From NCBI RefSeq assembly GCF_000341355.1, contig NC_020300.1:1-64000 (forward strand): 64,000 nt of DNA. The letters are read 5' to 3'. The position numbers and the translations under genes are program-made. Below, piece after piece: positions 37,144-48,406 of the stretch (the stretch's first letter is position 1; each line of letters opens with the position of its first letter). The notes under the pieces were generated by a model. The model did no database searches and was not told the DNA's origin. It saw only the letters and a list, made by a program, of their open reading frames with translations. The DNA comes from Bartonella australis AUST/NH1 (GTDB taxonomy: Bacteria; Pseudomonadota; Alphaproteobacteria; Rhizobiales; Rhizobiaceae).

Positions 37144-38064
37144 TTAAGCAACTTTTGTTTCAACAAGCGGTGGTTGGGTGTCTTTTAGCGATTGATTAGC
37201 AGGCTCGAGAGATACGGGAGATTTCGTCATTAAGCGTAAAAGCCGCGCAATGGTGGCTTTCATTTCTAAACGTGACACAACCATATCAACCATGCCATGT
37301 TTGAGGAGATATTCACTACTTTGAAAGCCCTCGGGCAAGGTCTCGCGAATAGTTTGTTGAATGACGCGTGGCCCTGCAAAGCCAATCATAGCACCAGGTT
37401 CAGCGATGTGGACATCCCCTAGCATAGCGTAAGAAGCAGTAACACCACCTGTGGTAGGATTAGTTAAAACCACAATGTAAGGAAGTTTTGCTTCTTTTAT
37501 CATTTCAATCGCTACCGTCGTTCGGGGCATTTGCATCAGTGATAGCACCCCTTCTTGCATTCGTGCTCCACCTGATGCGGCAAAAAGCACTAAGGGACAT
37601 CTATCTGCAATGGCAGTATGAAAAGCTTTGATGATAGCTTCTCCTGAAGCCATGCCAAGTGACCCACCCATAAAGGCAAAGTCTTGGACAGTAGCGATAA
37701 TAGGTAGGCCCTCAATCGTCCCCCGCGCACTTAAGATGTTATCATCAACACCAAGCTTGGAGCGATAATCTTTTAGTCGGTCGATATAGCGTTTTTCGTC
37801 ACGGAATTTTAGCGGGTCCGTTATAACTTTTGGATTTTCAAGGGTTGTGTAAACACCTTCATCAAAAAAATGCATGAGACGATTTTTGGCGCTGATACGC
37901 ATATGATAACCAGAGCCAGGCATCACATATTGGTTAGCTTCTAAGTCTTTATGAAATACCATTTCACCGCTGGTGGGATCTTTAACCCACAGATTGTCCG
38001 GAATTTCGCGACGCCCTAACATCGAGTTGATCTTAGGACGAACATAATTTGTAATCCAGTTCAT
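37144..38064 (-). CDS. accD: Acetyl-CoA carboxylase carboxyltransferase beta subunit
   Basis: AccD forms the carboxyltransferase with AccA that makes malonyl-CoA for fatty acid synthesis. Family regions are present: [58 protein letters not shown] and [20 protein letters not shown]. 306 residues. The N-terminal zinc ribbon of E. coli AccD has four cysteines; the matching stretch here ([17 protein letters not shown] onwards) has none. Alphaproteobacterial AccD proteins commonly lose most of these. It is followed by folC two bases later. Confidence 0.96.
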   Translation of the reverse strand: MNWITNYVRPKINSMLGRREIPDNLWVKDPTSGEMVFHKDLEANQYVMPGSGYHMRISAKNRLMHFFDEGVYTTLENPKVITDPLKFRDEKRYIDRLKDYRSKLGVDDNILSARGTIEGLPIIATVQDFAFMGGSLGMASGEAIIKAFHTAIADRCPLVLFAASGGARMQEGVLSLMQMPRTTVAIEMIKEAKLPYIVVLTNPTTGGVTASYAMLGDVHIAEPGAMIGFAGPRVIQQTIRETLPEGFQSSEYLLKHGMVDMVVSRLEMKATIARLLRLMTKSPVSLEPANQSLKDTQPPLVETKVA

Positions 38065-39096
38065 CTTTGTAGCCTCTTTTTAAATATTACACATTTCCTG
38101 TGTGGTTTAAAGAAACGTAGTGATTAATAGCTCAGCTTATTTTTTTAACAAACCGCTTCATTAAATCCTCTTTACGAATGTGCATACAGCTCCAATTTCA
38201 TTACCTTTTATGTCCTTTTGTTTATCCAGTTTAGCGGCCATAGCCTAGACGAGAATATTCTCTACACCAAGTTTGCTGGAAATTTTAGCAATTTATTCTG
38301 CCTTTATGCAAATTTACTGTAAAGGGTATGAGTATATACAACGTTATATATCTGACACGGCGGCATATATCGCTTAACTGCTTTAATTGCGAGATTAATT
38401 GAGAATGTTTCTTTTAATATCCGGTTTTCAATATCTTTTACAGGGACGTAATAGGAGAAATTTGGGCTATTTTGCAAGATTCGGGGATGCTGTTTGGTCT
38501 TTGTTTATAGTTGATAAATACATAAACTTAAATCCCGCTTTCTACGTGTTGACAGAAAAAGCGCTTCGCGCTCTTTTGAGCGTACACCGACTATAATACA
38601 ATCATCAACGCTTATAGTATCACTTCAAGCTACCAATGTATATAACGGGGGAATGAGAGTCTTCTTAAATAACGGCTACGGCGATATTATGCTGGAACAC
38701 ATCGTTACTGAAGTGAGGTTTTACGAAAATAACCGGATTTAAGCGTGTATAAATGGTATTTGGATACCCGCTTGTTCGCTATTATATCGGAAAATGATGC
38801 GAAAATCCCCTTATAGCGTGGCTAATGCCAGGGCATTTTTTCACTTTTTTAGCAAAGAATCAAATTTTAATTTCGATAGGTTGCACAATTCCTGAGACTC
38901 TATATTTCGATATTTAAGTGAGCAATATTGCAAAACCGCATTAAGACTAAGTTGTTTTGTCGCGAAATATTTGTTCGGTGTGACGGCCCCATATTGCTTT
39001 ATTTAACAATTAAGAAGAGCGCACCTCTTAAAGTTTGAAAAATTTTGGGTTCAATTTTTAAAATATGCGATTCTGAAATTTAGATGTTTAAACTTA
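38065..39096. other. Gene-free kilobase upstream of accD
   Basis: About 1 kb with no supported gene. In rhizobia trpF-trpB-trpA precede accD; I saw no TrpA or TrpB motif in translations of the 300 bases nearest accD. A plus-strand frame at 38399-38596 has no family resemblance. A small hairpin (AGCGC, loop GAA, GCGCT, then T-run on the minus strand, 38556-38572) could be an old terminator. The part next to 38064 must hold the accD promoter. Confidence 0.5.
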
Positions 39097-39126
39097 AAAG
39101 CCCAAAATATATTGATTTTGGGCTTT
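39097..39126 (-). terminator. Rho-independent terminator after the EI24-family gene
   Basis: A perfect 12-bp stem (AAAGCCCAAAAT, 39097-39108, with ATTTTGGGCTTT, 39115-39126) with a 6-base loop and a short T-run on the minus strand, 21 bases beyond the stop of the gene at 39148-39888. Confidence 0.8.
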
Positions 39127-39147
39127 ATACTGTGGATATATGAGCCG

Positions 39148-39888
39148 TCAACGAACGTTGCTCGTAGCGGACGTAGAAGCGCTGTGAGAAAGCATTTTGC
39201 GTAAATACGTCATAAAAGCTGCCGCAAAAAGTGGCGTTGCTAAATTAAGAACAGGAATAGAAGCAAAAAATACTATCAACAAACCAGCGCCAAAAATGGT
39301 CATACGATGAGCGTATAAAAGGGCCGCTGCTTCCTGTTTAGACTGAGAACGGCGGGCAGAGAGAACGAAATATTCATGGCCTAATAAATAGCCATTGACA
39401 GCATAAAAGGTAATGAAATTGATACCAGGAACAAAAAACGAGATAATATAGGCTATGATAAAAGCGATTCCGTTGCAAAAAAGGCTTAACATGGCGAATT
39501 TCAGGGAGAGAACAAAAGAACGCTCGAATGGCATAGCTTGCCCAATAGGCTCACCGGGGTAATCTTCTTTTTCGATAACTTCGGCAGCACTATCAACGAA
39601 AAAACTACCGATTATGGCTGCGGTCAGAGAAACCAAAAAGGCCATCGGCAAAATAAATCCGGGTTTGAAAATGACAAGCACGCCTAACTGCGACCATAGC
39701 GTCCACTCCGACAATTCGGGGAAAAAATAAGCAAATAACGGCCCAAAATAGTGCATAAAAACCTGGCGTATAAGTAGCAATACAACGGCGATAATAGCGA
39801 AAGTAAGCCCAATTTCTTTTAACATTATAACGCGATATTGCGAAGTGAAAAGGCGCTGCAGAGCGCGACAAGCAGAAGTAAAAATCAT
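39148..39888 (-). CDS. EI24/CysZ-like integral membrane protein
   Basis: A 246-residue inner-membrane protein with four to six hydrophobic segments (about residues 25-45, 72-95, 128-160 and 203-232). The segment FVPGINFITFYAVNGYLLGH and the following EYFVLSARR are typical of the EI24 domain (Pfam name), to which the sulfate transporter CysZ belongs; PVLNLATPLFAAAFMTYLR near the end fits too. Transport of sulfate is possible but not shown by any specific residue. It is monocistronic, with its own terminator. The next gene upstream is 700 bases away. Confidence 0.75.
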   Translation of the reverse strand: MIFTSACRALQRLFTSQYRVIMLKEIGLTFAIIAVVLLLIRQVFMHYFGPLFAYFFPELSEWTLWSQLGVLVIFKPGFILPMAFLVSLTAAIIGSFFVDSAAEVIEKEDYPGEPIGQAMPFERSFVLSLKFAMLSLFCNGIAFIIAYIISFFVPGINFITFYAVNGYLLGHEYFVLSARRSQSKQEAAALLYAHRMTIFGAGLLIVFFASIPVLNLATPLFAAAFMTYLRKMLSHSASTSATSNVR

Positions 39889-39922
39889 AAACCGCCCACA
39901 AGAAAAAAAGAATGAAAAACAA

Positions 39923-40375
39923 AAAGTAGATTGGAAAATATATTACATATTTATTTCATAAGTACATGATTTACCTCAACTTATTTTAATTAAGGGCGAA
40001 CAATTGATACTGTCTTGATGGATAAAGCGAGTTCCTTTTTTTACACGCTACGGAGAACAGAGGCAGGGCTTTCTCATATAGTCTGCACAATAAACTACCC
40101 TTAGTAGAGATCCGCTTGGTAAACCACAACCAGATTGAAGTCAATAAATTTCTTCCCTTTATGATTTGGAAAAGGGAAAAGATCCTCCTTTGAAAACGGT
40201 TTCAAACATTTTTGTTTATGACACACACTCATTAATTCATGGAAGGCATGCTAAAAAGGATTTTATAATGATAATTCTTGTCCAAGAAAAACCATCACTG
40301 ATGTTATGTCCGGTAAAGTAAATGGTTGATGTCGTTTGTATTTTAGGAAATAGCGCTTATCGGTTTTCTCTGCAG
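39923..40375. other. Intergenic stretch between the EI24 gene and the coaBC 3' region
   Basis: About 450 bases with no supported gene. In rhizobia dut commonly follows coaBC; no dUTPase motif was seen in translations of this stretch. A minus-strand segment (about 40115-40215) reads as about 35 open codons without a recognised family and is probably chance. Confidence 0.4.
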
Positions 40376-40582
40376 CTATGCCCGTCCAATTTTGGGAAAA
40401 GGGTGCATATTTAGATTTTTTTTGTACAAACTCCATCGTTCAGCCAGCTCTGGCCAGCGGATATAGATATTCTCTCTTAAATTTACGAAATTTGGCCGAC
40501 CTTTAATATATAGGTCGCATTTTTCTGCAAGATGGGGTACCCCCGGAGCTTTTTTGCTCAGGGCAATGGGCTCTTTGTTAAT
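40376..40582 (-). other. Uncharacterised open stretch directly after coaBC (possible gene remnant)
   Basis: The minus strand reads open for 68 codons, overlapping the coaBC stop in another frame and ending at a TAG (40376-40378). The translation looks protein-like: PGVPHLAEKCDLYIKGRP, then NIYIRWPELAERWSLYKKNL. It has no start codon of its own in a good context. It may be the tail of a lost gene or a piece left by rearrangement. I could not assign a family. Confidence 0.3.
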
Positions 40583-41978
40583 TTTGATTAGTCAGAGAAG
40601 AAGAGTGAAAAAACGATATAATGATATCGGTTAATTTTTCAGCCGCCTGCTGTTTTGTCATGTGAGGCCATTGTTCGACATTTTCTCTGCTGACGAGAAA
40701 AATTTTATTTGTGTCTGCGTCCATAGTACTTGTACCATCGGCACGGGGGGAGACATCATTAGCAAGAATGAAATCTGCACCTTTTTTGACGCATTTTCTT
40801 TGTGCATTGGTAATAATATCGTGAGTTTCAGCAGCAAAGCCAATCACAAGAGCCGGCCGGTTTGGGGCGTGACCGATTGTTTCCAGAATATCAGGATTTT
40901 CAACCATACGCAGAGACATTGGCGTTTTATTAGCTTGCTTTTTGATTTTTTTTGAAGATTGTGTTTGGCTGCGCCAGTCGCAAACAGCAGCAACAAAAAT
41001 AGCTCCGTCAGCTGGCAACGCTGCTTGAACAGCTCGTAACATCTGATGAGCCGTTTCAACATGAACAGTTTTCACGTTTTGTGGATCAGCCAGATCAACC
41101 GGTCCACAAATAAGCGTTACTGTTGCCCCTAAATTGGCTAAAGCTGTTGCAATTGCGTGGCCTTGTTTACCTGATGAGCGATTAGCAAGATAACGTACAG
41201 GATCAATTGGTTCGTGAGTAGGGCCAGACGTAACGATGAAATGGCGGCCAGAAAGTGGCTTTTTTTGCGTACTCAAAAGAGTTTCTACTGAAGCTACAAT
41301 AGTTAGGGGCTCACTCATGCGCCCACAGCCCGTTTCATTTTCTTCGGCCATTTCGCCGATTTCCGGTCCTATTATGTGAACTCCGTCTTCGCGTAATTTT
41401 GAAATATTACGAACAGTTGTAGGATGCGTCCACATAGCGGGATTCATAGCCGGTGCAATCAAAAGTGGGCAACGTGCTGCTAAAAGCACGCAATCGGCCA
41501 GGTCATCTCCTATCCCAGTAGCCATTTTTGCAATACGACTGGCTGTAGCTGGTGCCAAAATGATTAAATCAGCACTGCGGGACAGCCGGATATGGCTAAT
41601 ATCGTGCTCTTCTGCCCGCGAAAATAAATCACTATACACAGTTCTACCGCTCAAGGCTTCAGCTGCTAAAGGGGTAATAAATTTTTGAGCTGCTTCCGTC
41701 ATGATAATGTTTAGTTGTGCCCCACGTTCTTGTAAGCGGCGAATCAAATCAAGTGTTTTATAAGCTGCAATACCACCACCGATAATGAGAAGAATAGATT
41801 TTGATTTTAGTAATTGCATTTCGGGAGTACTTGCCTGAAACGGCGGTGTAAACAAGGTGCTGGAATTGCTTAACAAGCGACGGGCTTCTTCTTCTGTAGA
41901 AATACCGTTTTTTGCCGCACGTACGCGCAAAAATTCTTCGGCTTCAGCTGAAAGATTGCGGATAGTAATACTAGCCAT
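40578..41978 (-). CDS. coaBC: CoaBC with an N-terminal ribbon-helix-helix domain
   Basis: CoaBC joins phosphopantothenate to cysteine and decarboxylates the product, two steps of coenzyme A synthesis. The flavin-binding CoaC part (from about residue 54) has LLIIGGGIAAYKTLDLIRRL, the catalytic His in HDISHIRLSRSADL, PAMNPAMW and the Cys in ETGCGRMSEP. The CoaB part begins HFIVTSGPTHEPIDPVRYLA. The first 40 residues (MASITIRNLSAEAEEFLRVR and EEEARRLL) match the FitA-type ribbon-helix-helix DNA-binding fold of antitoxins. The ATG at 41978 has GGGG upstream; starting at residue 54 would remove the extra domain. 466 residues, about 60 more than usual. It sits in the ubiE-ubiB-coaBC order common to rhizobia. 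Confidence 0.92.
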   Translation of the reverse strand: MASITIRNLSAEAEEFLRVRAAKNGISTEEEARRLLSNSSTLFTPPFQASTPEMQLLKSKSILLIIGGGIAAYKTLDLIRRLQERGAQLNIIMTEAAQKFITPLAAEALSGRTVYSDLFSRAEEHDISHIRLSRSADLIILAPATASRIAKMATGIGDDLADCVLLAARCPLLIAPAMNPAMWTHPTTVRNISKLREDGVHIIGPEIGEMAEENETGCGRMSEPLTIVASVETLLSTQKKPLSGRHFIVTSGPTHEPIDPVRYLANRSSGKQGHAIATALANLGATVTLICGPVDLADPQNVKTVHVETAHQMLRAVQAALPADGAIFVAAVCDWRSQTQSSKKIKKQANKTPMSLRMVENPDILETIGHAPNRPALVIGFAAETHDIITNAQRKCVKKGADFILANDVSPRADGTSTMDADTNKIFLVSRENVEQWPHMTKQQAAEKLTDIIISFFHSSSLTNQN

Positions 41979-42040
41979 AAAGATTACCCCGAGGCGTAAA
42001 AGATTTCAGTGATTGCATTTTCTTTAGCATATTGCATAAA

Positions 42041-43627
42041 TCAGAAAAGGTGAAAAAGGAAAAAAGTTAAAAAAATGAGACAAAGGGCAATAATGAATAA
42101 GCTATACCGGCTATAGCGGTTGGAGCGGCTTTGTTCAAAGGCAAGTTGCTTAAGTGTGAGGGGAGAAAGAGAAAGCCCCGTTTTTGTCATTTGGCTGAGA
42201 CCTTCTTCTATGCGCTGGAAATTTTGTAGCAATTGCGGCGTTCGGCGCGCTAACAAAAGCAAAGCTTCCGCTCCTTCGCTAAAGTCCTTTATGAGTTCCG
42301 CAGGTCCCAAATTTTTGCTAATCCATTCTTTAACGATTGGTTCAGAAGTTTTCCACATATTGAAATTTGGGTCTAACGTGCGGGCTACGCCTTCTACAAC
42401 GACCATAGTTTTTTGGAGCAACAAAAGTTCAGGACGAGTTTGCATATCAAATAATTCAGTGACTTCAAACAAAAGTGTAAGCAACTTTGCCATGGAAATA
42501 CTTTGCGCTGATTGTCCGTGAATAGGTTCACCAATAGCCCGGTTAGCTTGAGCAAAGCTCTCAATATTGTGATGTTGTGGCACATAGCCTGCTTCAAAAT
42601 GGGCGTACGCTACCCGATAATAATCGCGGGTGATAAAGCCGTAAAGAATTTCAGCCAGGAAATGCTTCTCTTTTTTGCCGAGCCGTCCAGTGATCCCTAA
42701 ATCAACTGCAACAATGCATCCTTGTGGGTCCACGAATAAGTTTCCAGGGTGCATATCGGCGTGAAAAAAACCATCACGCAGGGTGTGACGGAGAAAAGAT
42801 TGAATAAGCGTAGCTGCTAAAGCTTTTAAATCAAAGCCAGCTTCTTTAAGCGCAGAAATGTCGGACATTTTTATGCCGTCGATCCACTCCATCGTTAAAA
42901 CATTGCGCCCTGTCCGCTCCCAGTCAACTTTAGGTACCCGGAAGCCTGCGTCATGTTGAGTATTTTCGGCCATTTCCGATATAGCGGCCGCCTCTAAACG
43001 TAAATCCATTTCAGTCCTTGTAATTTGTGCTAAAGTGTCAACGACACAAACAGGACGTAGGCGCCGAGAGGCAGGTATATAACGTTCTTGTAAGTGGGCA
43101 ATAAGATAAAAGCCTTTAAGATCTTTGTTAAAACGAGTTCTTATGTCGGGGCGAATAACTTTAACGGCGCATTTTTTTTTATAACCTTTTTTGTCATAGT
43201 GCTCAGCTACATGAACTTGGGCTACAGAAGCGGCAGCGATGGGTGGATAAAAATTTGTAAATAAATCGTTGATAGGACGACCAAGTGAATTCTCAATTTG
43301 AGCAATGGCAGAAGCGAGCGGAAATGTTTGGACACGATCTTGCAGTTGCGCCAGATCTTCTGCAATATCGCGTCCTATAATATCAGGGCGGGTAGCGAGA
43401 AACTGGCCGAGCTTGACGTAGGAAGGGCCAAGCTTGTTGATGGCGTGACACATATTTTCGTATCGATGTTTATTTTTTGTTTTGCGCCGCGCTAAAAGGA
43501 CCGCTATGCGGTGACATGTCGCTGAGAATCCTTGAAGATTATCGCTAGGAAGGGCACTTAAAACTCCTTCACGTGCTAGAATCCATGTTGCACGCATAAG
43601 TTGAAAATAAGAGGAAATTTGGGCCAT
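42041..43627 (-). CDS. ubiB: Ubiquinone biosynthesis protein UbiB (atypical kinase)
   Basis: UbiB is an ABC1/ADCK-family atypical kinase or ATPase needed for ubiquinone synthesis, anchored in the inner membrane. The KxGQ motif is YVKLGQFLATRPD near residue 74; CAVKVIRPDIR holds the nucleotide-binding Lys, HADMHPGNLFV is the catalytic loop and VAVDLGITGRLGKKE the DLG-type metal motif. The C-terminus has one or two hydrophobic helices (SLFIIALCLIFLTFFLF). 528 residues. It starts three bases after ubiE stops, so the pair is translationally coupled. Confidence 0.95.
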   Translation of the reverse strand: MAQISSYFQLMRATWILAREGVLSALPSDNLQGFSATCHRIAVLLARRKTKNKHRYENMCHAINKLGPSYVKLGQFLATRPDIIGRDIAEDLAQLQDRVQTFPLASAIAQIENSLGRPINDLFTNFYPPIAAASVAQVHVAEHYDKKGYKKKCAVKVIRPDIRTRFNKDLKGFYLIAHLQERYIPASRRLRPVCVVDTLAQITRTEMDLRLEAAAISEMAENTQHDAGFRVPKVDWERTGRNVLTMEWIDGIKMSDISALKEAGFDLKALAATLIQSFLRHTLRDGFFHADMHPGNLFVDPQGCIVAVDLGITGRLGKKEKHFLAEILYGFITRDYYRVAYAHFEAGYVPQHHNIESFAQANRAIGEPIHGQSAQSISMAKLLTLLFEVTELFDMQTRPELLLLQKTMVVVEGVARTLDPNFNMWKTSEPIVKEWISKNLGPAELIKDFSEGAEALLLLARRTPQLLQNFQRIEEGLSQMTKTGLSLSPLTLKQLAFEQSRSNRYSRYSLFIIALCLIFLTFFLFHLF

Positions 43628-43630
43628 TTT

Positions 43631-44413
43631 TTAAATTTTCCAACCTGAATGCAACGCTGCGATAGCGCCTGTGAGATTGCGATATGACACCCGTGTAAAA
43701 CCTGCTTCACTGATCATATGGGAAAAATCATCTTGTTTAGGAAATTTGCGAATAGATTCAACTAAATAAAGATATGCATCGCTATCTTCTGCAATTAATT
43801 GGCCAAGGCGGGGAATAGCACGAAAGGACCAAAGATCGTATATTTTGTCGAGCAAGGGCATTTCAACATTTGAAAATTCTAAACATAAAAAACGTCCGCC
43901 TGGTTTTAGGACGCGAAAAGCTTCAGTAAGAGCTTTATCAATATGTGGCACATTGCGGATTCCAAAGGCAATCGTGTAAGCATCAAAAGTTTGATCTCCG
44001 AAGGGTAGGTATTCTGCGTTGGCTTCAACAAAGTCAATAAAAGGGGCTAGGCCATTTTTTTGTGCACGTTTTTTTCCAATATCAAGCATCGAGCCGTTTA
44101 TATCCAGCACTGTAGCATGGGTTTGTCTGCGTGATGCATTAAGAATTCGAAAAGCGATGTCGCCGGTGCCGCCGGCTACATCAAGAACCTTCCAGCTAGA
44201 AATAGCCGGCGGAGATAGCCACGCAACCATGGAATTTTTCCATACACGGTGCAGTCCAAAAGACAAAATATCATTCATTTTGTCGTAGTTTTCAGCGACA
44301 GAATGAAACACGCCATCAACCATGGACTGCTTCTGTGCTTCGTTAATTTTTTTGAAGCCAAAGGAATGCTCCATGCCCCCTTTAACTCCCACGCGTTCTG
44401 TTTCAGCTGTCAT
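43631..44413 (-). CDS. ubiE: Demethylmenaquinone / 2-methoxy-6-polyprenylbenzoquinol methyltransferase
   Basis: UbiE is the C-methyltransferase of ubiquinone (and menaquinone) synthesis. Motifs: [20 protein letters not shown], the SAM-binding [31 protein letters not shown] and, further on, [20 protein letters not shown] and [12 protein letters not shown], all characteristic of UbiE. 260 residues. It heads the ubiE-ubiB-coaBC group; mutM, which stands divergently beside ubiE in many rhizobia, is not present, and gyrB follows instead on the same strand upstream. Confidence 0.95.
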   Translation of the reverse strand: MTAETERVGVKGGMEHSFGFKKINEAQKQSMVDGVFHSVAENYDKMNDILSFGLHRVWKNSMVAWLSPPAISSWKVLDVAGGTGDIAFRILNASRRQTHATVLDINGSMLDIGKKRAQKNGLAPFIDFVEANAEYLPFGDQTFDAYTIAFGIRNVPHIDKALTEAFRVLKPGGRFLCLEFSNVEMPLLDKIYDLWSFRAIPRLGQLIAEDSDAYLYLVESIRKFPKQDDFSHMISEAGFTRVSYRNLTGAIAALHSGWKI

Positions 44414-44531
44414 GTATATATGACCTTTCTTATTTTTTTACCGCAAGTGAGGTGCAGAGAAAATACCCAAATACGGAAAAATAACGTGCAAAACAACGGC
44501 GTTTATACAGCTTAGAACATAAAGAATGTTT

Positions 44532-47524
<2,993 letters not shown>

Positions 47525-48394
47525 TTGAAGACGAATAAATCCGTGAGTATAGCCAGTACTCTTAGTGGAATTTTATTTATGGCGTCGGTGTTTTTTTTGT
47601 CATCTTTTGCACAAGCTAAAATGTCGGGGATATTACCCCTTTTTTTTAACGCGCGTGAAAATTTGGTGCAACCGGACATAACGGGCGTAACTCGCTTACG
47701 CTTTGTGACGACCTTTGATTTTCCTCCTTTTAATTTCCTTGACGAAACAGGACGCGTTGCAGGTTATAATATCGATTTACTGCGTGCTATTTGTGTAAAA
47801 TTGAACCTCGAAAGAGTGTGTGAGGTGGAAGTTATTCCTTGGGAAGAATTAATAGATCACGTTAAAAACGGGGGAGCAGAAGCAATTATTGCTGGTTTAA
47901 AAGAAACAAAAGAAACGTCTCAAGATCTCATTTTTACACAAACTTATTTGCGTTTTCCTGCTCGATTTGTTGCTCATCAATTTTTTGATTTTGATGAATC
48001 AATAAATGACAAAATTATACGTCTAAAGAGTGGATTTTTGACCAAAAGTGCGCACGAAAAATTATTTCGTAATTATTTCCCTAAAGCCAAATGGCAAGGA
48101 TTTAGTGACAGAGCGGCGCTTTATAAAGCGTTACAGAATCGCGAAATTGATCTTATTTTCGACGATGGGCTAGCTTTATCTCTATGGTTAAATGATTCAC
48201 AATCGGCAGGTTGCTGCCATTTTATTGGGGGCGCTTATATGGCTCCACAATTGTTAGGAAGTGGAATGCAGATTGCCGTTGCAAAAAAGAATGCAAAATT
48301 AGTTGACATGATGAATTATGCTTTGCGATCTTTAGAGCGTGATGGCAAACTTACAGAGCTCTATTTGCGTTACTTTCCGATCAGTTTTTACTGA
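47525..48394 (+). CDS. Periplasmic solute-binding protein, family 3 (polar amino acid type)
   Basis: A secreted binding protein of the family that feeds polar amino-acid ABC transporters. The signal peptide covers about residues 1-32 and ends with SFAQA. The mature part has LRFVTTFDFPPFNFLDETGR and VAGYNIDLLRAICVKLN, the classic start of the fold; IIAGLKETKETSQDLIFTQT and DLIFDDGLALSLWLND follow. 289 residues. The start is a TTG with GGAG 8 bases upstream. No permease or ATPase gene accompanies it, so it is an orphan; it may serve a transporter elsewhere. An amino-acid uptake role would fit the loss of arg, aro and trp genes, but the ligand is unknown. Confidence 0.85.
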   Translation: MKTNKSVSIASTLSGILFMASVFFLSSFAQAKMSGILPLFFNARENLVQPDITGVTRLRFVTTFDFPPFNFLDETGRVAGYNIDLLRAICVKLNLERVCEVEVIPWEELIDHVKNGGAEAIIAGLKETKETSQDLIFTQTYLRFPARFVAHQFFDFDESINDKIIRLKSGFLTKSAHEKLFRNYFPKAKWQGFSDRAALYKALQNREIDLIFDDGLALSLWLNDSQSAGCCHFIGGAYMAPQLLGSGMQIAVAKKNAKLVDMMNYALRSLERDGKLTELYLRYFPISFY

Positions 48395-48406
48395 TGAATA
48401 ATTCCC

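Noticed and set aside
38399..38596. 65-residue plus-strand frame in the gene-free kilobase
   Set aside because: No ribosome site of note, no family likeness.
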